Shown: positions 8,033 through 14,863 of the stretch, in pieces
Layout of the letters: every line of letters starts with the position of its first letter
How positions within the stretch are numbered: the first letter of the stretch is position 1
NCBI GenBank assembly: GCA_900542195.1
Contig: UQNA01000055.1
Location: forward strand, 1 to 18,732
Direction of reading: 5' to 3'
DNA length: 18,732 bases
Origin: an uncultured Sutterella sp.
GTDB lineage: Bacteria > Pseudomonadota > Gammaproteobacteria > Burkholderiales > Burkholderiaceae_F
The notes under the pieces: generated by a model
The model's input: only the letters and a program-made list of their open reading frames with translations
What the model was told of the DNA's origin: nothing
The model's database searches: none
Translations under genes and position numbers: made by a program

Positions 8033-8815
8033 ATGAGTAATTTTCAAAAACCTTCGATTGAACTGATCGAGCCGAACTGGCCAGCTCCGAAGAACGTTAA
8101 AGCTTTCTTTACTTCCAGAAACGGAGGAGTTTCTGCCGGTGCTTATGGCGGTGCTGACGGATTTAACGGTTTGAATTTAGGGAAACATGTCGGCGACAGC
8201 CCTTACTGTGTCAGAAAAAATCGTGAAATCGTAGAAAGTCTCGGATGCAAAGAACTGAAGTTCCTTAATCAAGTTCACTCCTCAAGAGTGTTGGAAGCCG
8301 ATGAAATCGTCTCTGATGCCGAAGACGCAGATGCAAGCTTCACAACTAAACCCAATATCGGATGTGTTGTAATGACCGCCGATTGCCTGCCGATTCTTTT
8401 GTGTTCAAAAGACGGAGAAATCGTTTGTGCCTGCCACGCCGGTTGGAAAGGATTGGCCGCAGGCGTGATTCAAGAATCCGTCAGGAAAATGAAAGAAAAG
8501 TTAAGTTCTCCCTCGATCGAAATCATGGCTTGGATTGGTCCGTGCCTCGATGCCAAGAATTTTGTGGTGCAGCAGGATGTTAAAGACATCTTTTTGAAGA
8601 GCGAACTAGCGCCCTTTGCGGATAGATACTTTATTCCGGATCAGAAAGGTTTTCTTTTGAATTTCTCGGGTTTAGCCTTCGAAACCCTTAAACTGGCAGG
8701 CGTAAACGAAGTCTATGATTCGGAATTAAGTACATACGGTGATCCTCATAGATTTTATAGTTATAGGCGAGATAAAGTAACGGGAAGACATGGCGCAGTC
8801 ATCTACAAACAATAA
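8033..8815 (+). CDS. pgeF: Peptidoglycan editing factor PgeF (YfiH/DUF152 family)
   Basis: Cytoplasmic metal-dependent enzyme that removes wrongly built UDP-MurNAc peptides (L-Ser in place of L-Ala) in E. coli. Proteins of this family have also been described as multicopper polyphenol oxidases or purine-nucleoside-active enzymes. 260 residues, normal length. The metal/catalytic residues are visible as His82 (QVHSSRV), Cys118 (TADCLPILL) and His135 (CHAGWKGLAAGV); further family motifs are WIGPCLDAKNF and YSYRRDKVTGRHGAVI at the end. The ATG follows the rluD stop by 6 bases, with AAGGA about 11 bases upstream of the ATG, so the two are translated from one message. The 3' end overlaps the next gene by 26 bases. 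Confidence 0.95.
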   Translation: MSNFQKPSIELIEPNWPAPKNVKAFFTSRNGGVSAGAYGGADGFNGLNLGKHVGDSPYCVRKNREIVESLGCKELKFLNQVHSSRVLEADEIVSDAEDADASFTTKPNIGCVVMTADCLPILLCSKDGEIVCACHAGWKGLAAGVIQESVRKMKEKLSSPSIEIMAWIGPCLDAKNFVVQQDVKDIFLKSELAPFADRYFIPDQKGFLLNFSGLAFETLKLAGVNEVYDSELSTYGDPHRFYSYRRDKVTGRHGAVIYKQ

Positions 8816-9380
8816 GACCGCAAACCAGGAAGATTTTCAAGAATTTCAATGGTATTACGTTCAGCCTGCCTTTAGGCAGCTGAAATTTGTTGACTGGGCT
8901 TTGGGAAGTGCAGCGTTTGTCGGCGCAGTGGCTTTTTTATATGCAGTCGATCCTGACCTAATGTTAGACAGCCCTTGGGTTCTCGTGATTTTGCCTTTTT
9001 TGGCATTTCTTATCTGCGCGATTATTTTGATTCTTAAGCCGCACCGTCAAATCTTTTATCGAATTGACAAATTCGGCGTTTATTCCGAATTCAGACAATC
9101 CGCTTGCCCGCTCTATACTGAGGTGGATCTGGTAATCAGCCTTTTTTTATCTTTGTTCGGAGTTCGCCATAACTTTTACATGAACAAACACTCTTCTCGA
9201 AGCAGAGAATTCGAGTGGAAAGATATTGTTTCCGTCCGAGCAAATCCTAATCTCAACAAGATTGTCGTACAGGCTGGTCTGAAGGGAAAGATCTATCTGT
9301 TCACGACCCAGAATGAATTTAAACAAGTGCTCACGTTAGTTGAGCAATACGTTGCACAAAGCAGGACTAACTATGATTAA
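8790..9380 (+). CDS. Inner-membrane protein of unknown function with two TM segments
   Basis: 196 residues. An N-terminal cytosolic-looking stretch of about 35 residues (Gln/Asn-rich) is followed by two hydrophobic segments at about residues 38-55 and 62-82, separated by a short acidic loop (DPDLMLDSP). The C-terminal part (about 85-196) is soluble and beta-rich, with alternating patterns such as FEWKDIVSVRANPNLNKIVV and GKIYLFTTQNEFKQVL. This layout resembles bacterial PH-like (bPH) membrane proteins; that is inference, not recognition of a family. The ATG overlaps the pgeF end by 26 bases with GGGAAG just upstream, and the stop overlaps the rhodanese start, so the cluster is tightly coupled. 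Confidence 0.8.
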   Translation: MAQSSTNNKTANQEDFQEFQWYYVQPAFRQLKFVDWALGSAAFVGAVAFLYAVDPDLMLDSPWVLVILPFLAFLICAIILILKPHRQIFYRIDKFGVYSEFRQSACPLYTEVDLVISLFLSLFGVRHNFYMNKHSSRSREFEWKDIVSVRANPNLNKIVVQAGLKGKIYLFTTQNEFKQVLTLVEQYVAQSRTNYD

Positions 9381-9708
9381 GAAATTATCAATTGTCTTAT
9401 TTACACTTGGAATTTGTATGAGCGCACAGGCCGGAGAATATATTTTGGATGTCAGATCTTTGCCTGAAGTTAACCAGACAGGGAAGATTGAGGGTGCTCT
9501 CGTCGATGACTATTACTCTCCTGATTTCTTGCAGAAGTTTAAGAGTTTCAATATCAAGCCGGATGATACCGTCTTGGTTTACTGCCGTTCCGGCAGACGT
9601 GCTGAAGCCGTTAAGAACATTCTCGAGAAGAACGGATACAAAAATGTTAAGAACTTAGGAGGTTATGAAGACGCTGCTAAGACCCTTAATAAACCATTAG
9701 TAAAGTAA
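9373..9708 (+). CDS. Periplasmic single-domain rhodanese (PspE-like)
   Basis: 111 residues. Signal peptide MIKKLSIVLFTLGICMSAQA, then a compact rhodanese domain: YILDVRSLPE, the active-site loop CRSGRRAEA (catalytic Cys in VYCRSG), and GYKNVKNLGGYEDA. It should move sulfur or act on thiols in the periplasm; E. coli PspE is the nearest described analogue, but its physiological acceptor is not known here. The longer reading from 9340 is unlikely: AGGA lies 6 bases before the ATG at 9373, and that start gives a proper signal peptide. It overlaps the preceding gene by 8 bases. Confidence 0.88.
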   Translation: MIKKLSIVLFTLGICMSAQAGEYILDVRSLPEVNQTGKIEGALVDDYYSPDFLQKFKSFNIKPDDTVLVYCRSGRRAEAVKNILEKNGYKNVKNLGGYEDAAKTLNKPLVK

Positions 9709-9715
9709 CTAATAA

Positions 9716-11048
9716 ATGACAAGAAAAAGAATCCCCCGCATTTGTCTCTTTAGGCTGCCCTAAAAACTTAGTAGACAGTCAAAGAATTGTCACGGTTCTC
9801 CGCGCTGAAGGCTACGCTATCGGTTCTACTTACCAAGATTCTGATTTGGTAATCGTCAATACTTGCGGCTTCATTGATTCAGCGGTTCAAGAGTCTCTGG
9901 AAGCTATTCAAGAGGCTTTGGCGGAAAACGGTAAAGTTATCGTTACCGGCTGCTTAGGCAGCAAGAAAACCGAAGAAGGCAACTTTGTTGCGCTCAGGTT
10001 CCCTAAATTGTTGGGAGTAACGGGCCCGGAAGAAACCGACAAAGTGTTGGCTATGGTTCATGAAAACCTTCCTCCACCGCATGAAGCCTTTGACAGTTTA
10101 GTTCCCGGCGGCGGAATTCTTTTAACGCCGAAGCATTACGCGTATTTGAAAATATCAGAAGGATGCAATCACCATTGCTCTTTCTGTATCATCCCATCTC
10201 TTCGTGGAAAATTAGTCTCAAGACCAATCGGCTCTATTCTTCTTGAGGCAGAGAATTTAGTTAAAGACGGTGTTAAAGAGTTAATTGTGATTGCTCAGGA
10301 TACCGCCGCGTATGGGGTTGATGTCAAATATAAATTGGACTTTATCGGTGGACGAGCCGTTAAAACCAAAATTAATGTGCTTTTCGAAGAGCTTGCCAAG
10401 CTTGGAGTTTGGGTAAGGCCGCATTATGTTTATCCGTATCCTTCCGTAGATGAATGGGTCGGCTTGATGTCGGAAAAGAAAATTCTTCCTTATCTGGACG
10501 TTCCGTTCCAGCATGCCCATCCTCGCGTACTGAAAGCGATGAAGAGGCCGGGCAGCGAAAAGAACTTGGAAAGAATTGAAGCATGGAGAAAGATTTGTCC
10601 TGAAATAGCCATTCGTTCGACCTTCATTACCGGTTTCCCCGGAGAAACGGAAGAAGAGTTCGAGTATCTCCTCGATTTCTTAAAAGAAGCCAAGTTGGAT
10701 TGTGTGGGGGCTTTTGCTTATTCACCGATTGAAGGGGCAGCCGCTAATGAGTTGCCCGGTGCTTTGCCACAAGAAGTTAGAGAAGAAAGACGCGAAAGAT
10801 TGATGGCGCTTCAAGCTGATATTTCCAGAGAAGTTCAGAAGAAACACGTTGGTCAGACACTTAAAGTCCTCGTAGATGAATACGATGAGGAAAACGATGT
10901 GGCTATCGCTCGTTCTGAGTTCCAAGCCCCGGAAATTGACGGCGTTACTTACATTGAAGGAAAGCCGGAAGTTAAACCGGGAGACATGGTTGAAGTTGTT
11001 GTCGAGGATTCGGACGATTTCGACTTGTACGCATCGTTGAAAAAATAA
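9716..11048 (+). CDS. rimO: Ribosomal protein S12 methylthiotransferase RimO, apparent +1 frameshift after the start
   Basis: Radical SAM enzyme that adds a methylthio group to an aspartate of ribosomal protein S12. N-terminal MTTase domain with three cluster cysteines: FVSLGCPKNLVDS (codon at 9756), VIVNTCGFIDSA, and VTGCLGSKK. The radical SAM CxxxCxxC is GCNHHCSFCIIPSLRG, and a C-terminal TRAM domain ends with SDDFDLYASL. The body is in the frame ending at 11048, but that frame has a TGA at 9717-9719 and no usable start before the first cysteine. The only sensible start, ATG at 9716, is one frame off and runs MTRKRIPRICLFRLP to a stop at 9763. Removing one base from A5 (9724-9728) or C5 (9733-9737) restores MTRK...AFVSLGCPKN. 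A start at the TTG 9846 would lose the first cluster cysteine. This is a frameshift, a read error or true recoding; the rest is intact. Confidence 0.88.
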
Positions 11049-11094
11049 AGTATTCTCGAGTAGAAAGATTTCAGTGTGGCTTGTCTTTACGTTC

Positions 11095-11112
11095 GGCATC
11101 CTTCAGGGTGCC
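11095..11112. terminator. Possible stem-loop between convergent rimO and the HicA-like gene
   Basis: GGCATCC-TTCA-GGGTGCC forms a 7-bp stem (one G-T pair) with a 4-base loop, placed between two converging genes. There is no T-run on either side, so it is at best a weak or Rho-assisted end for both transcripts. Confidence 0.3.
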
Positions 11113-11115
11113 TAA

Positions 11116-11355
11116 TCAGCCTCTAGCATTGTAAAATTCTTTTTTAGATACTCCGGCCTGCTTTGACATTGAAGAAACTAGAAACGCATCGAAAGGTTCT
11201 TCGTGTTGGTCTACCGTGACAACATACCGCTGCCCGTTAACGGTCTTAGACCATTTCTCATGAGACGTAGAGGTTCTTTTCCTCGGACTGAACCCTAGGT
11301 TGGTTAGAATCCTTACGACATCTCTGTAGCTTAGGGGAGGAAAGACAGAGCTCAT
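11116..11355 (-). CDS. HicA-like mRNA interferase toxin
   Basis: 79 residues, the usual size of a HicA/YcfA toxin, a double-stranded-RNA-binding-like fold that cleaves mRNA. Seen: an N-terminal helix with SYRDVVRILTNLGF, a basic strand SPRKRTSTSHEKW carrying the family's catalytic-type His, the strand QRYVVTVDQHEEP, and the ending SSMSKQAGVSKKEFY, which matches the common LRQAGLSREEF tail. The start codon overlaps the stop of the upstream antitoxin as ATGA (11352-11355), so it depends on antitoxin translation. Order is antitoxin first, toxin second, the reverse of classical E. coli hicAB. It sits convergent to rimO. Confidence 0.82.
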   Translation of the reverse strand: MSSVFPPLSYRDVVRILTNLGFSPRKRTSTSHEKWSKTVNGQRYVVTVDQHEEPFDAFLVSSMSKQAGVSKKEFYNARG

Positions 11356-11672
11356 GCCGCCAGCTGAAAAGGTTGAACACAGGCGATTTTGTTTTTAAGG
11401 TGGCTTGTAACTGTTTTCTTGATATTAAACCAGTAGTATTTAACAAAAAATTCTAAGGGAGCTTTACGAGACAGAAGCTCTTTTTCAAACTCTTTATCTT
11501 CTCCCACAGTAGCGTCATAAATATATTCTTTAATCTGCTCATCAAGCCGTGAAAGGGCCTCTTCAACAGTTTTGCCTTGTGCGGCAAGGCCAAAATCCAA
11601 AGACACTAAGGCCCAGTGGTCATTATGTTTTTCACCGTATATTCTTACTAAAAAGAGGCCGTCTCTAACCAT
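11352..11672 (-). CDS. HicB-like antitoxin
   Basis: 106 residues. The beta-strand-helix pattern DHWALVSLDFGLAAQGKTVE then EALSRLDEQIKEYIYDA resembles the degenerate RNase-H-like fold of HicB and DUF1902-type antitoxins. GEDKEFEKELLSRKAPLEFF and a basic C-terminus follow. No ribbon-helix-helix or HTH is obvious at the C-terminus, so DNA binding is uncertain. The following gene is a HicA-type toxin in a 4-base ATGA overlap, which is strong context for a TA pair. AGGA lies 9 bases ahead of the ATG and an extended -10 promoter is upstream. Confidence 0.78.
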   Translation of the reverse strand: MVRDGLFLVRIYGEKHNDHWALVSLDFGLAAQGKTVEEALSRLDEQIKEYIYDATVGEDKEFEKELLSRKAPLEFFVKYYWFNIKKTVTSHLKNKIACVQPFQLAA

Positions 11673-11697
11673 TTTTAAAGTTCCTGTAGTTGAACCG

Positions 11698-11724
11698 AGT
11701 ATAACATCAGAAAAGAATTGTCAT
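11698..11724 (-). promoter_or_regulatory. Promoter of the HicB/HicA-like pair
   Basis: On the minus strand TGTTATACT (11706-11698) is an extended -10, preceded at 15 bases by ATGACA (11724-11719) as a short-spaced -35. The predicted start is about 20 bases before the antitoxin ATG at 11672. Confidence 0.5.
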
Positions 11725-11770
11725 GTGCTCTAAGATGTATTTCTGGGAGGGCCTGAGGGGACATGAGGAT

Positions 11771-12031
11771 TTAAGCATCTAAAAAAGCCATCAGTTCTTT
11801 TACAGTTGAAAAAGGACCATAGACATCTTCACCTCGAAGAGCTTTTTCGATTGTTTCCCTAGTTTCTTTATTAGGGAAATGTCTGCGCCCGGCGTGAGTT
11901 TTAGTTTTTTGTAGTCCAGTAGGTTTTGTTCCAAAGGCAGCTTTACGGAATGGAGGCGTGCAGACACTCGGCTTTCCTACAGACGGAAAGCTCGCGCTTG
12001 TCATAAAATGCATAGTCATATCTTTACTCAT
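11771..12031 (-). pseudogene. Orphan RelB/DinJ-type antitoxin, N-terminal half apparently degraded
   Basis: 86-codon open frame. The C-terminal third is a good RelB/DinJ tail: NKETRETIEKALRGEDVYGP followed by FSTVKELMAFLDA, as in antitoxins that end with GPFDSVEELMxxL. The N-terminal half, which should be a ribbon-helix-helix DNA-binding domain, begins plausibly (MSKDMTMHF) but then reads as a Pro/Lys/Ser-rich string with only scraps of the family (SVCTPPF, KAAFGT), suggesting frameshift or deletion damage. AGGG is well placed 6 bases before the ATG and a TATAAT lies upstream, so the reading frame may still be expressed. No RelE/YafQ-type toxin is found on either side; only 98 bases separate it from the next gene. 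It could instead be a divergent intact antitoxin. Confidence 0.6.
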
Positions 12032-12110
12032 AACTCACCCTACTGGAACTGCATTAGACCAACGGGCGTTACTTCAGCGGCTCTTTTTCTTCTCTAACTA
12101 GCTAACAAAA

Positions 12111-12116
12111 ATTATA
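12111..12116 (-). promoter_or_regulatory. Perfect -10 hexamer upstream of the RelB/DinJ-like frame
   Basis: TATAAT on the minus strand, about 80 bases before the ATG at 12031. No convincing -35 at 16-18 bases is seen, so activity is uncertain. Confidence 0.35.
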
Positions 12117-12177
12117 CTAAAATCCCAAAAGTAAACGTTTTCCCTTAATGCCGACACCTGTTTCCTTTACCTATTAA

Positions 12178-12406
12178 CTAAAAAATAAACTATATGAAAA
12201 ACAGTCGGTTATATGCAAAAGGCAGATAGATGCCGAAGAAATAGCCTCAATTCCTGAACTTTTTTCATACCTCTCTCGTAGTGGCGATGTTTGTATTCCG
12301 CGAGGTGCTTCGCTGTACTCAAAAAAATAATTGAGGCAAAGAATTTAAGTTCGAAGAGTTTATTTTCGAGCTTGTCTCCGCCTCATATTTCGGCGCCCTA
12401 AGTTAA
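12178..12406 (+). other. Gene-free stretch (within 12032-12407) with two coding-like scraps
   Basis: The 376 bases 12032-12407 contain no intact gene. Two frames on the plus strand read in a protein-like way. Bases 12178-12330 give an open frame including QIDAEEIASIPELFSYLSRS and ending in TAA. Shifted by one base, 12335-12406 gives GKEFKFEEFIFELVSA and more before TAA. Neither has a start codon with a ribosome-binding site. They may be the remains of one frameshifted gene or chance; part of the second is also explained by the terminator stem of the opposite operon. Confidence 0.25.
12321..12385 (-). terminator. Possible terminator of the export operon
   Basis: Reading leftward after the permease stop at 12408, TGAGGC (12385-12380) pairs with GCCTCA (12337-12332). 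A smaller inner stem TCGAA/TTCGA lies between them, and T7 (12327-12321) follows after a short AT-rich gap. The overall loop is long, so strength is uncertain. Confidence 0.4.
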
Positions 12407-12407
12407 A

Positions 12408-13628
12408 TTATTTGGTCGAAAGAACAGTCTGTTCTTTGACGGTTTTCAAAGAATACGGACTGCTGATGACTTGGTAGTCGTTGCGGTAGGTTCTGGCAAT
12501 TAAATAAGCAATGGTTAAATAAAACACAGCTAGGCCAAATAAGTGGAGCAAGTGAGGCATGATTTGCCCAATTGATGCACCGGCTTGCGACGCTCTCAGC
12601 ATGGCATGTACTGCCGGCGTGGACGGAATGAAGAAGGCAATCATGTTGATGTAGTTTGGAATGTTTTGCAGCGGGAACAAATCGCCGGTAATAAATACAC
12701 AGGGCAAAGAAGTAAGAACAACGGCCTGTACGGCATAGTTTGTCCGTTTAAACGCAAAAGCAACCACTAATGCTAACGCACACACGGCCATGGATAAAAA
12801 GACACAGGCCGCTAATGTTGCCGGAATATTCTGGAACGAATTTATGCCGTGCCAAGCAAAGGATGCTCCTTCAAGAAACAGCGTCCAGAAAAGCAGAATG
12901 CAGAAGAAAGGAAGATAAAGAGCAAACAGATAGGGAAGACTTTGTATGGCTCGGACTAAAGGGAAGGGCATCTGCTTGGCGCAGAACCATTCATTAATGA
13001 GTGTTCCTACCCCGGCTAAAGTTACCGTCTGGAAAATAATGCAGAATACGATTGGTACCGCAAAGTTCAAGTATCCCGAGACCGTGTTGTACATGGGTTG
13101 AAATATCACTGCAGGCGGTTTATTTGCACTTGCGGCAATCGTGCTGATAGGCACGCCCTGTTTAATCAATTGTGCGGCAATTGCGGCAGACGCTATCTCC
13201 TGTAAGGGACCCGCAGCCCCTGCTATAGAGGAGCGGGCCTTCACAATAAACGCTCCGTTAGAAACTAATTCCAAGGCTGTGGGAACGCCGGTAATAGCGT
13301 CTTTCATAAAGCCGTTAGGGATGGTGATCAGAGTTGTAAATTTTCCGTTTTTTAAATCCCGAATAGCCGTTTCAGGATTGTTGGTGACGCCTTTTACATC
13401 TATTTGAGAAACGGCTTGCAAACCTCGGGTGAGCTCTCTCGAAACCGGAGAGTTGTCCAAATCAACCACTACAGCGGAGATATGATCCGGAAGCTGAGCC
13501 GTATACGGCCAAGCGTAGTAAAAAGAATAGAAGAAAATCGCGACTAAGAAAAACGAAAAGCAGGAGAGGTTGGTGAGGCTCTCCTTAACGGTTTCTACAA
13601 AACAGTCGGTCCATCCGTAAGATTTCAT
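12408..13628 (-). CDS. ABC-2 type transporter permease (second of pair)
   Basis: 406 residues, inner membrane. Architecture of the ABC2_membrane_3 type (YhhJ/YbhR-like): one N-terminal TM (about residues 20-42), a large periplasmic part (about 43-180) opening with ISAVVVDLDNSPVSRELTRG, then about five TM helices (for example FAVPIVFCIIFQTVTLAGVG, TLAACVFLSMAVCALALVVA, and HLLHLFGLAVFYLTIAYLIA). No Walker motifs. AAGAGGA precedes the ATG, and the start overlaps the previous permease stop as ATGA (13625-13628), so the two are translationally coupled and probably form a heterodimer. Substrate cannot be told from sequence. It is the last gene of the operon. Confidence 0.88.
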   Translation of the reverse strand: MKSYGWTDCFVETVKESLTNLSCFSFFLVAIFFYSFYYAWPYTAQLPDHISAVVVDLDNSPVSRELTRGLQAVSQIDVKGVTNNPETAIRDLKNGKFTTLITIPNGFMKDAITGVPTALELVSNGAFIVKARSSIAGAAGPLQEIASAAIAAQLIKQGVPISTIAASANKPPAVIFQPMYNTVSGYLNFAVPIVFCIIFQTVTLAGVGTLINEWFCAKQMPFPLVRAIQSLPYLFALYLPFFCILLFWTLFLEGASFAWHGINSFQNIPATLAACVFLSMAVCALALVVAFAFKRTNYAVQAVVLTSLPCVFITGDLFPLQNIPNYINMIAFFIPSTPAVHAMLRASQAGASIGQIMPHLLHLFGLAVFYLTIAYLIARTYRNDYQVISSPYSLKTVKEQTVLSTK

Positions 13629-14857
13629 GAGGACCTCTTCTTTTTTAAAATTGAGAGAAGACTGACCGGATCAGCCTCGAGATTTTTTTCTTTACGGAAA
13701 TATTTTCTTTTCAGCAAAGGAACGCCGAAAATCAGCGGAATAATGATGAGCAGACCTAAGCAGGAAAAAATTTCGCCCATGTCTCGGACATTCGCACCCA
13801 TTACCCATTGCTGAGATTGTCCCTCGATAAACCAGGTAAGGGGAAGAAGCTTGGCAAAGAATTGAACTACCGGGCCCATAGAGTCCATTGGAATGGAAAA
13901 GCCCGTAAATGGAAGGGCGGGAGCCGCATAACCGGATGCCACAACCAATGCAAATCGCCAAGTCGGAGCAATGGCACAGACAAGAACGGCAGACCCTAAG
14001 AAAGCCGCTAAGCACATTAAAGCCGAAGCAAACCAAACAAATAAAGAACCGCTTGGTGCCCATCCTCCTTGGCCCGCAAATAAAGCCAGATACCAAAGAA
14101 TAATCAGAGAATAAATAAAGTAGTGAGGAGCGAGTTTGCCTACCAAAGCCGCCGTAATGCTGTTGTCCGCATTATCCAGCCAGTCCTTGATGGTATTGCG
14201 GTAGTCCTCTCTGATAATGGCAGTCACGAAGCAAAACATTGAGCCAAGAAACAAAACGCCCGGGATTAAGTTGCTTCCTAAGAATGCATTGAAATTCATT
14301 CCCATATTCCCGAGGGCATAGAAATCGGAATGAACTACTTCAACTAAACGTTTTGCGCCGTCAGGGCCGATCCCGGTGGCTAAAGAAGACTTTGCAGTTT
14401 GCTGAAGTTTGAGAGCAGACATCAGGCCGGCCACATCACCCTGAAGGCCTCCCGCAACAGCATACCTGTTCTCATCCAAATAAACGGAAATCGAGGATCC
14501 TCGGCCTGAAAGCGTGTCTTTCATGTAGCCGAACGGAATGGAAATAATGCCGTAAACCGTTCCTTTTTTAAGTTCTTCCAGGGCTTCTGCCTGTGTGTTG
14601 ACGGCCAAAGGTTTGATGGCGCGGATAGAAGACAATTCCAAAGCAACTTGGCGTGAGACGCTTGTGTTGTCATTATCTACCATGGCAACGGGGACCTGTT
14701 CGATTACGCCTCTTCCTAACAGCCCCCAGACGACAAGCATCCAGACCAAAGGAAAAACAAACGTCACCAGCACTTCTCCGGGATTTTTAACAAGACACTT
14801 AATTTCCCGGAAAGTGGTGCGGGTTACGGCGTTAAGCCACGCAATAGGAGAGAGCAT
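13625..14857 (-). CDS. ABC-2 type transporter permease (first of pair)
   Basis: 410 residues. Same fold as its downstream partner: an N-terminal TM (GEVLVTFVFPLVWMLVVWGL, about residues 27-46) and a periplasmic domain with VPVAMVDNDNTSVSRQVALE, which parallels VVVDLDNSPVSRELTRG of the partner. The rest is a set of C-terminal TM helices including FLGSMFCFVTAIIRE, FASALMCLAAFLGSAVLVCA, and LLIIIPLIFGVPLLKRKYF. The shared DxDNxxVSR signature indicates a duplicated pair like YbhS/YbhR of E. coli. No nucleotide-binding domain is fused. It starts 6 bases after the HlyD-like stop with a weak ribosome-binding site, so it is coupled to it. Confidence 0.88.
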   Translation of the reverse strand: MLSPIAWLNAVTRTTFREIKCLVKNPGEVLVTFVFPLVWMLVVWGLLGRGVIEQVPVAMVDNDNTSVSRQVALELSSIRAIKPLAVNTQAEALEELKKGTVYGIISIPFGYMKDTLSGRGSSISVYLDENRYAVAGGLQGDVAGLMSALKLQQTAKSSLATGIGPDGAKRLVEVVHSDFYALGNMGMNFNAFLGSNLIPGVLFLGSMFCFVTAIIREDYRNTIKDWLDNADNSITAALVGKLAPHYFIYSLIILWYLALFAGQGGWAPSGSLFVWFASALMCLAAFLGSAVLVCAIAPTWRFALVVASGYAAPALPFTGFSIPMDSMGPVVQFFAKLLPLTWFIEGQSQQWVMGANVRDMGEIFSCLGLLIIIPLIFGVPLLKRKYFRKEKNLEADPVSLLSILKKKRSS

Positions 14858-14863
14858 AAGCGG

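Noticed and set aside
9657..9700. AGGAGG followed by ATG at 9665
   Set aside because: The spacing is only 2 bases and the frame closes after 11 codons; it lies inside the rhodanese gene and is explained by its codons.
9846..11048. TTG at 9846 as the real rimO start
   Set aside because: It removes the conserved GCPKN segment with the first cluster cysteine, which is plainly encoded just upstream in the same frame at 9741-9776, and there is no Shine-Dalgarno.
11673..11770. Missing toxin partner of the RelB/DinJ-like frame
   Set aside because: The 98 bases hold only the promoter and leader of the HicB-like gene; no RelE/YafQ-like coding is visible on either strand.
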